Source: Dimorphilus gyrociliatus
Taxonomy: Eukaryota; Annelida; Polychaeta; Dinophilidae
Length of the DNA: 64,000 bases
NCBI GenBank assembly: GCA_904063045.1
Contig: CAJFCJ010000020.1
Location: forward strand, 1-64,000
Direction of reading: 5' to 3'
The notes under the pieces are model-generated. The model saw only the letters and a list, made by a program, of their open reading frames with translations, was not told the origin of the DNA and did no database searches. Positions 23,854 to 37,900 of this stretch are shown piece by piece; position 1 is the stretch's first letter; the number at the start of each line of letters is the position of its first letter. Made by a program: the position numbers and the translations under genes.

Positions 23854-26783
23854 TTATGCGCTAGGATTTCGTTTATCTTCTTTATTGAACGATTTTCTAA
23901 TGATCTATTTTAAAAATAAAACAGCAAAGGAAGATGTAATTTGTTTGAATTTGACTTTTATGTTTAACTTACAATTGTTATAAAGAATTCAATAAATTCA
24001 ATTAAAGTTACTACAGATCCTCCAAGTAGCATTCCCATAAGACCTCCGATCTCTGATAGAAAAGAGAGATATTCGAACGTTTTAATCTGTATAATCTTTT
24101 GATAGGATAATTCTTGATAGAATATATCAACTTTAGCAAAGTTACGCCTATTTTTAAAATGAAAAATAATTAAATTAGTAGAGAGGGAAGGTATTTAAAT
24201 AACTTACAAAAAGAAATCGTCGTCAACAATCAACACCTTTTCAAAAGATTTCAATTCACTATTAACATCTAAAAATGTAGATATAGACGGTGATATTTTC
24301 TCTTTTAGTAATAACGTAATATTAGTTGCCTTAATATTAATGATTATTGACCAACGTAGGAAACAAGCTCCATATTGAAGTGATGTGAGATTACTGCTTG
24401 AACAACTAGTTAAATCAGTTTCAATTTGTTGTCCATAGACTTTGAAAAATTTTAATAGTTGCATTGAAGACGGTAAAGGTTGAAAAAACTTATTCCATTT
24501 TGATTTGTAGTTTGAATTGTAAGTATCATATATTTCAAAAGCTATATCTTGAAATTCTCGAAGTAAATTATCAATAAAAGTTAATGTATTACGTAATTCG
24601 TAGATTTTACTAAAAATTCTATCCTTATTAAGTATATCTATTAAATCTTTTTTCTTAGGTTGTTCAGTTAAAGTAGTACGTTCCATAAATTTCTTTAGAC
24701 TCTCGTGGAATAATATCAACTTGTCTACATCTTCAAATATTATCTTTAAAGATTTATTATATGATGCAACTTTATGAAGGTATTTATTGAGCTTATCGTA
24801 GATAGTATAAAGATTTTTCCTATTATCAATCTCGATGTCTAAATGACAATATTCATTTTTCAAATAATTAACCTCTAAGGTATTTAACTTTTCAAAAAAG
24901 TAGATAAAATAAACGGCTCCTTTTGAACGATCATCAATTGAATTGGCTTCATGAAGTAAGTTCAAAGTTTTCTTAAAATCTTCGTATAAATCGTTAATTT
25001 CTTTTAAATCCTTTTGACATTTTTTAATAATATTTTCAAGTATTTCGTCATTAAATTCCTTGGTGGCAAATTTTTGTATTGTCTTAGGATAATCCCTATA
25101 AGATATACTTAACATGTTCAATTCTTGAATGATTTCATCTTTACTTTTATATACTTCAGTTAAATTGATTAGGAAAGCGTCCAATAGAGTTACATTATCC
25201 ATATTTATGCAATCTAGTATTAGATTAGTATTGTTAGGTGTTTTTTCGAGGCAGGGAAGTAGATTTTTTATATTATTTACTATAGTTTGATTCAGAATAA
25301 GAAAACTTATGTAAAAAGCTGGTACTTTATAAATTTTCGACATAAAGTCTTTATATAATACAGAATTTTTAACTTTTATTAGTAATTCCAAGTTTTTGAC
25401 AATGAGAGTAATATCATTCCTTATCGATTGTTCAAAATCGTTGAATATGTTTGAATTCTTTGAGCTATTAAGAAACTCGCTTAATTCGCTAAATCCGGAT
25501 AAAAAGTTTTGAAATTTTCTTAAAAAAGGGGTAAAAATTTTGTCATTTCTTCTCCTTCTCGTATCGTCTAAGAATTCAGCGTATTCTAAAGTTGTACTCA
25601 AATTTTCTTCCAGATTCTTCCTTAGAGATTCGTTATGTAAAAAACCGTGCCCAGCGCTAAATCTTGATATTGAAGAAGACGATAAGGATGGTTCATAGAC
25701 AATTGAGAAACAGGGAGAAAAACATTTGCAATTAATTGCTTTTAAACTAAAATTTTTCATCTCTCGTTCAATGCAATCGAATTCTTGCCAAAATGAACAA
25801 TTTTGAGAAATATTCGAGTATCTTACACCGTTCATTTCGGCAAGAAAAGGAGTACATTGGCATTTCCGAAAAACCATTTGCATTCGACACGAATCAATGC
25901 ATTCTAAATGAGATTTAAAACGAGAACTTTGACAGTTTCCATGAGGAGGATTTAATTGATGAAATTCCGTTTTCTTAATACTTACAAGCGTATTCATTCC
26001 CGGGGCTACTAAGAAACCTAAATCAGATACAAGGGATTTAAAATGGTTATTATGGAGCAAAATTTTAAATCCAGGGTTGTTGTGATATCCAAAGACATGT
26101 TCGTAATGTTCTACATTAAGCCAGAGGGATAGTGCAGTCGCCCTTCCAGATTCTGTTACTTTGAAAGATTTATTATGTATTGTATAACAGACGCCGTAGT
26201 CAGTTATTGTTGTGGAAAATTGCTGAGTGCAGTCTATTTCACCCAGCCAACAACTATGTACAAAATCTTTGGCTTGATGAATCGCTCTATATTTTAATTT
26301 TTGAACATCCAAAGATGAATAATTTGCTGCTAAATTTTTTAAATATTTCGTCTTATTTTGCAGTTCAGTATTATAAAGCGTTTGAAAAAATGTGTAATAA
26401 CCAAATTCAGCGATTTTCGATAACCTTTAAGCAAAAACAACAAGTAACATGATATCTGCTTAGAACATTAAATAAACAAACCGAAATCTATTCTGGTTAC
26501 AGATTGTTACTGTAGGAAATTCCAGTTCATCTGCGTATATTACTTCGACATTAACGGCTGCTTCCTTTTTTCTAAAGTGGATACGTCTTAACGTAACTTG
26601 AAGAATAAAAAGTGTGAGTGCACAAAGTACAATCAAAATCCAAAAGATTTGCCTTGAATACGAAATATTCGTTTCAAAGATATTCTTTATTCCGTGAAAA
26701 GTTGTTCTATGAGTGAATTTTTCCCACTTTTTCTTAATTGATGACGTTTTCTTCAACGGGAAATTATTAATTTTATCATTCAT
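23854..26783 (-). CDS. DEG/ENaC-family channel 2, with GGS filter and large insertion
   Basis: Exons 26482-26783, 24208-26424, 23973-24147 and 23854-23904 give 914 residues. The first donor (GTTTGT) is weak but sits exactly where the paralogs splice. Features: TTFHGI, TM1, FPTVTICNQNRF, HLECIDSCR, CKCFSPC, the ~450-residue Cys-containing insertion, and NFAKVDIFYQEL before TM2. The selectivity-filter tract reads LLGGS, not the usual LLGAS of the other three copies. The tail is short (IIRKSFNKEDKRNPSA). The gene ends only about 240 bp before the start codon of channel 1, on the same strand. Unspliced read-through would stop after two codons past the TM2 exon. Confidence 0.9.
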
Positions 26784-28310
26784 ATTAAAGATTTTGAAGA
26801 GGTATTACTATATCATTTTCCTCTCACCCAAGCTATTTTTATAATAGTTGAAACATTCTATGGTGAATATTTTAATCAATAGAAACTTTTTTCATTATTG
26901 TATTCAATAAATTTGAATATATATACAGTATATATAAATTTATATATATATATATATACAGTATAAAGAGAATATATTAGTCACTGTAATCAATAACGTG
27001 GTATGTTTTTTTAACTATTAAAATCTATTGTAATTGAACAATTAACAATGAAAAAGAAGTTATTTTTATGATTATTTATTAAGATAAGTATTAGTTGAAC
27101 AAAGGCAAAGTGTTCAAAATAATTTGAATATTAATTTTTATTAATGAAAACCTTTACAATATACAATTGCAAAATGTTTTGATTAACAAAAGTGAGTGAA
27201 CTTGTTTTTGGTCTGAAATATTAATTCTATCAAATATTATTCATTCAAGCATTTTCGAAAGAAATGTAACTGAAATAAATGTGAGTTATTGTTGGTATGA
27301 TGTAAAAGTAATTTTTTTAAAGTTTATCCATTCTTAATTGTTATTTATTACAACTCTTTTGATGTACAGAATAGAGACGTTTTATGCATTCTTTATCTAT
27401 GACCCTAAAGTTATAAGACAATAGACTGTAAGTCCAATCGGCAAAACTTTATTATTATTTATTATTAAATACTGCACTTTACTACACAATACGAAATATG
27501 TAAATTAATTCAGCACCTTAAGGAGCAGCTATGAATTGTTTATGTTTGAATTATTGAAATGAAAGTGATAAATATCAATGCTTTATTATACATGAGTTAA
27601 TATTGTATACAGTATGTATTAAATGCAGAAATTTATTTGATATCTTAACAGTTTATTGCCATGATTGAATAGCTTTCCTATAAGATAAACATAACAATTA
27701 AAATGTCTCATTTTATTAGGGTTTCTTATGGATTTAGACACAAATTTCTCATGAAAAAATAAACTAGTATAATTGCTATACTCTATTGAATATATCATCA
27801 GTGAGTGTTCCCGTCGTAATGATTTTTAATTATTTAAATACGTATATTAACGATTTGTAGTGTTTTTCGTTGGCTTTTTATATCATTATATTAAAATTCC
27901 TCGGCAAAACTCTTTGTTTTGTTAACCGCTTCATTAAGTAATTCCATTATTAAAACATGAAAAAGTAAAGAGAGAAAGAGTGAGAGAGAATGACCGCTTA
28001 GGAAAAAGAAAAAGATTTAAAATATTAAAGTATTAGTTTTTGTGTTTGTTTGATACTATTTCCATGAAATAGTTAAATAAAATATTCTTGCTAACAAGAC
28101 TATAGATGTAACGTACATTAATAACTATAAAAATAGACTCCAGGTTATTCAGTATATTTTAAAAAGAAATAATGAGGATAACTTCATATGGTATTTCTTC
28201 AAAAACTGTTGTGTATAACAATGTTTATTAGTACAATTTCGAATGATAACTATCAGTGAAGCTGCGAATGATATAGATTCCTTCAAAGGCTTATACCTGT
28301 TCCATTTTTT
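26784..28310. other. Intergenic between channel genes 2 and 3
   Basis: AT-rich, with an AT microsatellite at about 26920-26960. It should contain the channel 2 promoter and the channel 3 3' UTR. No coding frame recognised. Confidence 0.6.
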
Positions 28311-31288
28311 TCAAGCATTCACACGATTCATATTGGAGAAAGAGTTAAATATCTACAAACAAATGTAAAATTATTATACAGAAGAATAGTTGATACTTTA
28401 ACACGTACTCTTAAAGCAAAATACTCTAAAAATTCGACAAGAGTTATAACCGACGCTCCGAGCAACAATCCCATAAAGCCACCAATTTCCGAGATAAAAG
28501 ATAAAAATTCAAACTTTTTGTGTTGAGTTATTCTCTGAAAGGCCATTTCTTTATAAAAGATATCAACTTGTAAAAAGTTCCTTCTGTTCAATAATGATGA
28601 TGAAATCTTGTCTTCGAAAAAACTCGTATATACTTACAAAAAGAAGTCTTCATCAACGTTTGATATCTTTTCAAATGATATCAATTGTTCTTCAACTTTA
28701 TAAAATTTAGAATTTATGCCACTTATCTTACCTTTTAAGGATATTGTCACATTTATAACAAGATCATTTAAAAGGCTCCCAATTTCATTGAAACATAATG
28801 ATAATTGTCTTAGTGTCAAAATCGAATCAGCATTACATTTAAGGGTTTTAAAATGAGAATTTTTAAAGAAAAGTATAAACTTGTAAAATTTCATATTAAC
28901 TGGTAGAGGCTCTACAAAGTTCTTCCATGATGGAGAAACTAAAACTTTAAATTGGGACAAAATATCAATAAAAAAATTTTTAAATTCAGTTTGGTAATCT
29001 TGAATAAGATTCAAAGTGTTTTTCACAGAGTTTATTTTATCTGGTATCTCCTCATTAATCATAATTGAACTAAGTTCTTTCTTTGTAATAGGTTCACTTA
29101 TTCGTCGTTTTAATAGAAAGGCTTTCATTTTTAAATTGAATTTCTTTATTTGTGATAAACTTTTCAGTATGCTACTCCAAGAATTCTTGTAAATTTGTAC
29201 CCTTCTCTTAAAGACATTTATGCGATTATATATTGAATGTATAGACTTTAAATAGTTTTCTAGATGATTTTTTGAAATGTAAAGTAAATTTAATAGGCAT
29301 TTGTCGTACAAGCCGACAGTTTTCAGTGTTTTCTTTACTTTTCTTACAAAAGATATGAAGCCCAATATTCCTTTGATATGAGTATCAGTCGTTTCATTAG
29401 ACTTTAACAAATTCAATGAACTTTCTAATATGTTGGAATAATGCAATAATCCATTTAGTTCAGTCCAGCATCCTCCCAGATATGATTTTAAAATATCTTG
29501 ATTAAAAGAGTCATCAAACATCATCGACAGTGAATCGTTGTAGGAGGAAATCTTATCTACTAATAGATAGGATGTTTGTAATATATTGTCTCTCCTTCCG
29601 TAAGTATATTTAACACCATATCTCAAGGAGAAAAGCAGCTGCTTCTTACTTAACTTCATACAGCTTAAAATATCCTCAGTAGCATTATAGGGTTCGTACA
29701 TGCAGCTACCTAAAATGGATGATATACTTTTATGGTATATTTTGATAAAGAATTGATTCTCAATGTAGACTACTTCCTTAAGTATTTTAGAAAAATTTGA
29801 CTGTAGATAATTAAACTCTTGAGATAGAAAAGCTCTAAAGAAAATTTCAGTTTGAATTTCTACATGCGTTAGGTCATGTTCGAATGTTTCAACATATTGC
29901 GTAAAGATTGCATCTGCCGAAGTAGAATTTTCTCTTTCGAAAAGATATATTAATGTTTCGAAATTGTAAAGAAACGTTGCAAATTCATCTAAAAATGGAT
30001 TAAAATATTGAATATTTTTCTCTCTTCTTGTTTCGTCTAACGTTTCTGCATTTTCAAGAGCTGTTCTCAATTCTTCGCCAATTGTTTCCCTTATTTTCTG
30101 ATGATTTAACAGTATTCTATGAGCGCTGAACTTGGACATTTTTGAGGAGGATAAGGATGGTTCGTAGGTGACTTGGAAACACGGTACGAAACAATCACAT
30201 TTTAGCTCCTTATAAGTCAATCTCATAATTTCGTCTTCGAAACAAAGAAAATGTTTACCAAATGAACAAGTTGATAGATTCGTTATAAATTCAGTATTTT
30301 GTGTACTGTATTTATGGTAAATAGCCATGGAAGATAAGCAATTGCATTTCTTCGTAGCGGCAACAACTTTACAATAGTCTACGCATTCCGCGTGAGAAGT
30401 GTATGTGGAATCTGTACAATGACCGTATGGAGAGCTTAAACTAAAAGACTCTTTTCTTTTTACACTCATCATTGTATACATTCCAGGTGCCAGGGCATAC
30501 CCTAAATCGGAAACAAGAGGTTTAGCATGATTATTGTGTAGATATATTTTCACTCCTGCTTCGTTATCAAGTCCAGGTATATATTCGTATTCTTCAATAT
30601 TCAAGATTAGGGATAAGGCATTCGCTCTTCCTGAATTTTTAATTGTAATGGATCTATTATTGAATGTGTAGCATATTCCTAAATCCGTTTTTGATTTAAA
30701 GAAGTCATTGAAGCAATCCTTTCCAGCCCATTTACAGGAATAAATAAGATTCCTTTGGTCGTGTCCTGCTCTATAATTGAGGAACCTCAATTCATGGAAT
30801 GATAGATTTCTTGTTAAATGTTCCATTATTTCGGTATTGTTTCGTTCAACAGAATCGTAGAAGTTTTTAATGAAAGAAAATAAACCAAGTTTAGCTATTT
30901 GCGTTAATCTGCGCAAAATATGATAATTTAAATATTAATTTATATTAGAAGAATATGCAACACACCTAAATCTATTCTGATTACAAATTGTCACCGATGG
31001 AAACTCCATTTGTTCTGAATGTAAGATTTCAAAATTTATTGATGATTCTTTACGACTGAAGGCAATTCCTCTAACGATAACTTGAAAGAAGAACAATCCA
31101 CATACAGTTAGAATCATTAGCGTCCAAAAGAGTCTTCTCTTGAGTGAATATTTTGATTGAAAAATGTTTTTTATTCCATGAAAAGTTGTGTCATTGGTGA
31201 ATTCTGACCATGGCTTGTTATTTATCCCTTGATGACCTATTTTTGAAGATACCAAATTTGCGTTGCTACTGGACTTTTTGTCAAACAT
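28311..31288 (-). CDS. DEG/ENaC-family channel 3, with large extracellular insertion
   Basis: Exons 30966-31288, 28638-30908, 28409-28583 and 28311-28352 give 936 residues. Features: TTFHGI, TM1 (RRLFWTLMILTVCGLFFFQV), FPSVTICNQNRF, CKWAGKDC, HAECVDYCK, CDCFVPCFQVTYEPS, the shared insertion (WKNFVEPLP and its cysteine pairs), NFLQVDIFYKEM, then IGGFMGLLLGAS and TM2. The last coding exon is assigned from the acceptor TTTGTTTGTAG at 28353-28363 and gives a 13-residue tail; this is the least certain part. Introns are 54-57 nt. Expected to be a plasma-membrane sodium channel subunit, perhaps assembling with its neighbours. Ligand unknown. Confidence 0.9.
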
Positions 31289-34200
31289 ACCTAGAGAGTT
31301 AAACTAGCAGCAAAGCCTACACCGTAGAATGACAATAATATTTCTATATCTTAAAATATGCATTTGGAAGTTTTGGTTCATGGATTCTACAAATTCTGCC
31401 CTTTGTATATTTCACAGTTAACAGCAACTTTAAAGTTTTTGCTATAAGCTGCTAATAACAATCTGTGTATTTACAATAAATAATAAGTCTATCTCTCTCC
31501 GTATAGGTCTCATTCTCTGACATCTTCTTCACAGTAGAGTAACTAACGCCATCTATCGGGAAATGAAATAGAATTCTGTTGTAGAAAGAAAACTTTTAAA
31601 AGTCATAGTCAAGGTTATTATAAAAGAGAAAAAGGACAATAAATGTAATATGATCCAGATGAAGAGAAAACTAAAAATTGGACAATTCAGTAAGAAAACA
31701 GTGAAAGAATACTTTTTTTTATCTATTTTCTCCACGGAAAATATCTTAAATAATTCGAAATCCAATTTAATAATAGTTAATAATATTTAAATGATTTCTT
31801 AGGGTTATTCATAGCTTTTATAAAGTTTTATTAGTAATAAAAGCTTTCTTAAGAATGGTGATAATTAATTTTTATCTAATCTTGTTCTAGTTTATAGTAA
31901 TTTCGATTGTCAATTCATTCTCATTAGGGATAGAAGAGAGCTATTGATGATGAATAACTAAATTGCTTATGGCGTACTATTTTGAAAGGAGTGTTTTATT
32001 AAGGTGACGTTTTGTTAGTCTTGTTCATTTGTTTACTTTTTTTGTTATATGCATTTTATGTCGCATCCTGTTTTAGTTGAGTCAGCCATGTATAAATGTT
32101 TTAATGCTCTCTCTTTATGTTCATTTTTGAAGTAGATTCTTTACAATTTTCTAAATACAGTAATAAAAGTTCTGATAAATCTTTAAACTAACTATACTCA
32201 CAGACTTAAAAACTGCACTTTAACCGTAAAGTTCGCTTTAAATTCTATGATTCAATACTTTTTACATCAATCAAAGTATGCATTCCAGATGCAATAGCAA
32301 GACCTGAATCCAACATTAAACGTCTTGTGTAATCATTGTATAAAAACATCTTGACTCCAGCATCATTATCAGGACCAGGCATGTACGTATATTATTACAG
32401 ATTTAAAACCAAGCATAAAACGTTATTCATATCCATTCCTCATTGTTACTCAACAATATCATATTGTCATTAAGAATATGGTTGACTGTCCTGAAGTTAA
32501 ATTCTTTGTCTTAGCTTGTACAATTAAAGAACAATAGCGAAATTTCTTCATAAAATGTAATGAATCGAATATTCCCAGTATAATATACGTTGTTTATACA
32601 TTCTACAATCCATACTAACTGTTTAATGTTTTGTTTACCAGCGCAAAAGTAAGAACACCCTCAAGCTTCATTTGTATAGAATTACAATATCGCCGTGATT
32701 CTAAAGGAAAACAACGGAAGTAAACTTTACTACTTTAGGGAATCAATCGTATTTATTTACGGTAATTTCTTTTAATTTGTTAATATCTTCGAGACATTCG
32801 GTCGTTCTTACTTAGTGTTTCTACATAATTTATCAACAAAAACTTTCTTACTGTCCTTTAAAATGATCTACTTCCGGTGCATTTGAACTGTCTTATTAAT
32901 AAGGAATAAGATTTTATCGATTCACTTATTTTACACATAGAAAAGACGAATAGAAAAAGTAAACTTTAAATTGTTTTAGTTACATATTTCTGTTACTAGA
33001 AAATAAAAATTGTTATGCCGACAGCGACGTCTACTTTCTTCCCAGCTAGTTAGTCACTTTATTGTTACTTAAAAAAATAAATTTAAAGTAGACGTCACTC
33101 TATTTCTTTTTTCTTTATAGGTTAAAGCTTTTTAGCCAAAATGGAAAGTTGATTAAATGCAATCTTCCAGTAGACAGCCTTAAAGTTACTATCTAGCTTT
33201 CAGAATGCCAAAATAGTGTTGCAGGCCTAGCAGAGAGGAATGCCTGTATAAATATACCCCCATGATCGGAATAAATAGTACATTGTGCATTTCTTCAGCT
33301 TTTGCATATGTAATACAAGTACAGTATATTTAAGGTATTAAATGCATGTAGAAGTAATTCAAAAATTAATTTACCCTAATTTCTACCTCTTTCCCCCTTT
33401 AAAGAGTTTTATTAATTACCTTCATTGAGTGATAATCCCATAATTCTCTTTTTTCACATCAACCGGTATTTTGTATTCCCGTCATAGCTTTCTGAGTCAT
33501 CACGAACTTTTATTTATTTCTTATAATTTGTAATAGTAATATTGAATTATTGAATAATCAAACGTTTTAAAAATTACATAATTAATGTTATAAACGCTGC
33601 ATATAGAACAGACTTGCTAGTTTCCTTTTTGCTTTTATTTGATTATCATATAAATTTATTTCTTCTCTTCAATTGAAGATTTTTTATTTTCCGCTTTTAA
33701 TGAAATTCGTTAATTAATTTATTTAAGGAGAAAACTTGAACAGCCATTTTAAACAGAGAGCTATCCAAGTAAACATGTTTACAAAAATATTCTAAATATA
33801 GAACTCTTTTACTTGAAATATTTACACGTAATATATATTTTATATAAATGTTAGCTATAAATTAAGGCATCATTTAGAGATAACCTAAAATACAACGTTG
33901 TTATAAATTGATTAATTGTTTTTAAAACATGTTTTGCTATCAATCTATCATCTTTCAAGTAAGCACTAGATTAGTTAGTGAAAATTGACTGTGATTTCAT
34001 TAATCAAGTGTGTATTCAATAGATTCTAAATTTGATACAATTATAACAAAATATATAGATTTATACAAAAAAGTATAAGGTTAACATATAATAGAGTTTT
34101 GTGAGCAACAAAATTAGAAGATAACACTTCAAATACTAAAACTAAAGAATAGACTTTACATAATCTGTTTACTTGTCTTTGTTTTACCTTAAACAATGAC

Positions 34201-34980
34201 AAATACTTTATAGCTTTTAAAATACAAATATTATTATATTAGTATATTTAACTGCTTTCATACCATATATAAAGGTGTTTTATTCTTTAAAATTAGTTAA
34301 ACTTTTTAGACTTGCCACAGAGTTTGATCCTTCGCTATGAAACAACTTCATTATTGCCTATAGGTGAGAGAAAATTAACATTAGAAGTATACAGATATAA
34401 TGTATATAGTATATGTAGCTATTGTCTGTTTCACGAGAGAGTGTTTCGTAAAAGAGACATCTTATAAAGGGTCTTTTTTATTGGATTGACTAATTCACAT
34501 CGGATCATCTAATAAGAAATATTCTCTAGGACACATTGATTTATATGAACTGCTTTTGTTGGAAATCTAATCCATAACTGTTGAGAATATAAATAATATT
34601 CTCTTGTTTTTTAGCATTTCCTTGCAAACCACACATGTTGAATAAATAAAGATGGAGCTATTTAATTTCTTACACTACTCGAAAACGCCAAAATTTTCGT
34701 GCAGCTTGAACGTGATAACCACAACTAAAAACGGTTTAAATGCTGACTATTATGGACGGCATATTTTAAAGAAAAACTATTTCATCTGAAACATCTAATT
34801 TCACCTGATAAATAATTAATCGTTTCTGAATGAAGATAAGAGCATATCGGTTATTGCTAATTTTCAAAAAGAGTACTCATAAATTGTCCTTTCCTATAAA
34901 GTAGTTTTCTATGAAATGATATGAAAAACAGTCAATCCTGTAAATCCCTTACTATTTTTCAAGATGGTCCAGACGTATGT
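31289..34980. other. Intergenic between channel genes 3 and 4, containing a relic copy
   Basis: About 3.7 kb, AT-rich. Apart from the channel relic (separate entry), no gene is recognised. A GCCATCTATCGGG motif lies at about 31547. I did not find the relic's TM1 or TM2 exons. Confidence 0.6.
32210..32424 (-). pseudogene. Relic of a fifth DEG/ENaC channel gene
   Basis: The minus-strand translation of 32245-32382 starts MPGPDNDAGVKMFLYNDYTR and continues with DSGLAIASGMHTLIDVKSIES before a stop. This aligns with the palm/finger segment of channel 4 (GPDNDAGVKIFLHNDYTRPL). Upstream, 32383-32424 reads as VLCLVLNL, two stops and YTY, matching ALSIVLNIEQYEY. Downstream, weak similarity to the PYGNC block extends to about 32210. 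No intact frame or flanking exons are visible, so this is a decayed duplicate. It is closest to channel 4. Confidence 0.85.
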
Positions 34981-37900
34981 TTAAGTATTACTAACCCTAA
35001 CAACAAAGTATTCAAGCAATTCTATAATAGTAAGGACTGAAGCTCCTAGCAACAAGCCCATAAATCCACCAATTTCAGAAATTAAAGATAGGAATTCGAA
35101 TTTTTCCAGTTGTTGAATCTTTTGATAACTTAGTTCTTTATAATAGATGTCGACTTTAGCAAAATTTCGGCTGTTTTAAAGAATAATAATAATTATTTAT
35201 TAAATGGAAGACTGACTTTTTTAAATGAGAATGTTCAAAACTTACAAAAAGAAATCTCCATCAACTTTCAATAATTTTCTGTAAGCATAAATTTCATCTT
35301 TTAAATTTTCTGCACTTTTATCCATATTATAGCCATATTTTGAAACTTCACGAAGGGCATTTTGCCATTCTTTCTGATATATAGTTGAAATAACATCAAC
35401 GCACCCTTCGTAATTGTTTAAAGTCCATGTTATATTGATACAATTCAATTTATTCAATTTATCATTCTCATATTGAAGAGTATAGTTTGGAAATAATAAG
35501 GATAGAGGAGACGTTTTATTACCTTCGCGATTCACGATAGGAAAAGGCCAAGTTACTAACTCGTTAAGTTTACGTTCAATATGTCTTAGAGATGAAACTG
35601 TTGTTTTAAAAGAGGCTTCAAAGTTCGTTGATAAAGTTGATACATATTGGTCAGCTAAGGCAATTTCATTCAAATCTCTATCCATTGTTGTTGATGATAG
35701 TTTCTCATATATCGATTCTTTAGTTAAATTGGCAGAATAATTATCTAATTTCAAATATTCCGTCATCATCGTATTCAATTCATTTATTCTCTCAACTTTT
35801 TTTTTCGTATTATTGATATATTTTTCAACCTCGCGATTATAAACTTTATATTCTCCATATGCTTTCTCAAAACCAATTATCATACCTTTCATGCCAAGCT
35901 TTTCCTCCCAAAAGTCATCATCGGCGAAGAAAAAGCATAAATCCTCCAAAGGTTCTACAAACTGGGGTATTTTTTTCAGACCTTCATACAAGTTTACTAC
36001 TTCTTCTTTTTTCTGTGCCAAACTGACGTTTGCCCCAAGAACACTTATTGAGCTGGCTACTTTATTCCTTACAACTGTAATACGATTTAAAACTGGTAGA
36101 CATTTCTTATTAATGCCTCTCATCGAATCATCCGTTAAATTTTTGCCAAATATCTTCATAATCTCTTCTTTAAAAGGAACTTCAATATCCAATATTCCAC
36201 TAAGAGATTTTAGAAAATCGTCGCCTATGAATAAATCCCAATATTTCTTTCGAGGAGAACCCGGACCTTGTGGGCCTTTTGGTCCTAATTTATTAAAATT
36301 ACTTTTAATATCATCGCAGTTCCACAAAGCGTTCGAATTGTTTCCATTCCTAATAAAACATGTTTCAATATCTTTTAGAGCTTGCAGACTTTTGTCATCT
36401 TTAGATACATAAAAGACATCAGGGATATTCTTTTCTAAATCTTTTTCAACTGGCTCAAGATCGTCTTCGAGGCTACTCATTTTGTTTGTAGAGGAGAAGC
36501 GGTAGGCTTTTTGAATATTCATCATCGTTATACTTAAATCTTCTTTAACTATTTCCCATAACTCCATCATATTTGGAATAACGGCCGCTTTATAATTACT
36601 AGTGTCAGTTAATAAAGTATTAAGCGTGTCTATAGCTGCTAAAAATTGATCTGTTGCAGTTGAAAATGAACTCATAAACAAACGATTATTTGCTCTTTTT
36701 TCCTCTACAAATATTTCTCCCGTTTCTAATGCTTCCTTTAAAGACTTTTTAAGTTTCTGCAAAGTGTCCGTATCGCCAAGAGTAACTTTATCAGCACTTA
36801 GCTGGGAAATCTTTGAATAAGAGAGAGAAGGCTCATAAACAATTTGGGCACAAGGGACCAGACAAGAGCACAGATTCTTATTCTTTTTCACTTTTGCCAA
36901 TTCTCTTGTCACACATATTAAATTTTCTTTTATTTTACAAATTCCTGTGGTATTGCTTACAGTTAAAATTGACGAAGCCTCATAGGGTATACACTTACAC
37001 CTTTCACTTACAACTCTCATTCTACAATGATCAACACATTCTGCATGAGATTTGAAATTAGAATGTATACAATTTCCGTAAGGTGCGTCTAAACTGTAAG
37101 ATTCAATTCTTCTTACACCCACGAGAGTATGGGTACCAGATGCTACAGCAAAACCCAAATCCGTCATTAGAGGTCTGGTGTAATCATTGTGTAAAAAGAT
37201 TTTTACTCCAGCATCATTATCCGGACCATTCATATACTCGTATTGTTCAATATTTAAAACTATCGACAGAGCATTAGCCGTTCCTGATTCGCTTACTGTT
37301 AGTAGCTCACTCTGATTTTTGGACCTTATAGAATTAAAGGTATAACAAATTCCATATTCAGTTATAGTTTCGATAATTTGGTCGCTAGTACAATTTCGCC
37401 CGGCCCATTCACATGAATAAATCAGATCAGATTTTTGATGGCCAGCTGTTTTAAAAATTGTTTTGGTATCAATGGAGAATCCTCTCGGAATCATTAACGA
37501 CGATTTCTTGCGATTTTGCAAAGTATAAAAATTTTGTATAAATTTATAGAGGCCCATATGTGAAGTTTTTGTTATCCTGAAGGTAAAAAAATGAGAAAAT
37601 TAATAAGTTAATTATTACTAATGTTCAATCGCGTAAATTGCTCTAAGTATTTTTTTTTCTATACGGTTTTTTGTTTATTCTCAACATCCCTTCATACATT
37701 ATTAACGAGATAATAAAGAATGCTTTTTTCTATGCCGACTAAGTACATATTTATCCGTAAGGGTCGGCATTTTTTTTTTGAATATGTAATAGTATGTAAT
37801 ATTACAAAACAGTCATAAAAAGTTATAGACCCTTTTTGAAAGAAAATCTACTTTTAATGATCTTAGTTAAAAGGTAATAATTAGTGATTATAGAATAATG

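Noticed and set aside
35891-36412. 173-codon plus-strand frame
   Set aside because: Antisense shadow of channel 4 exon 2.
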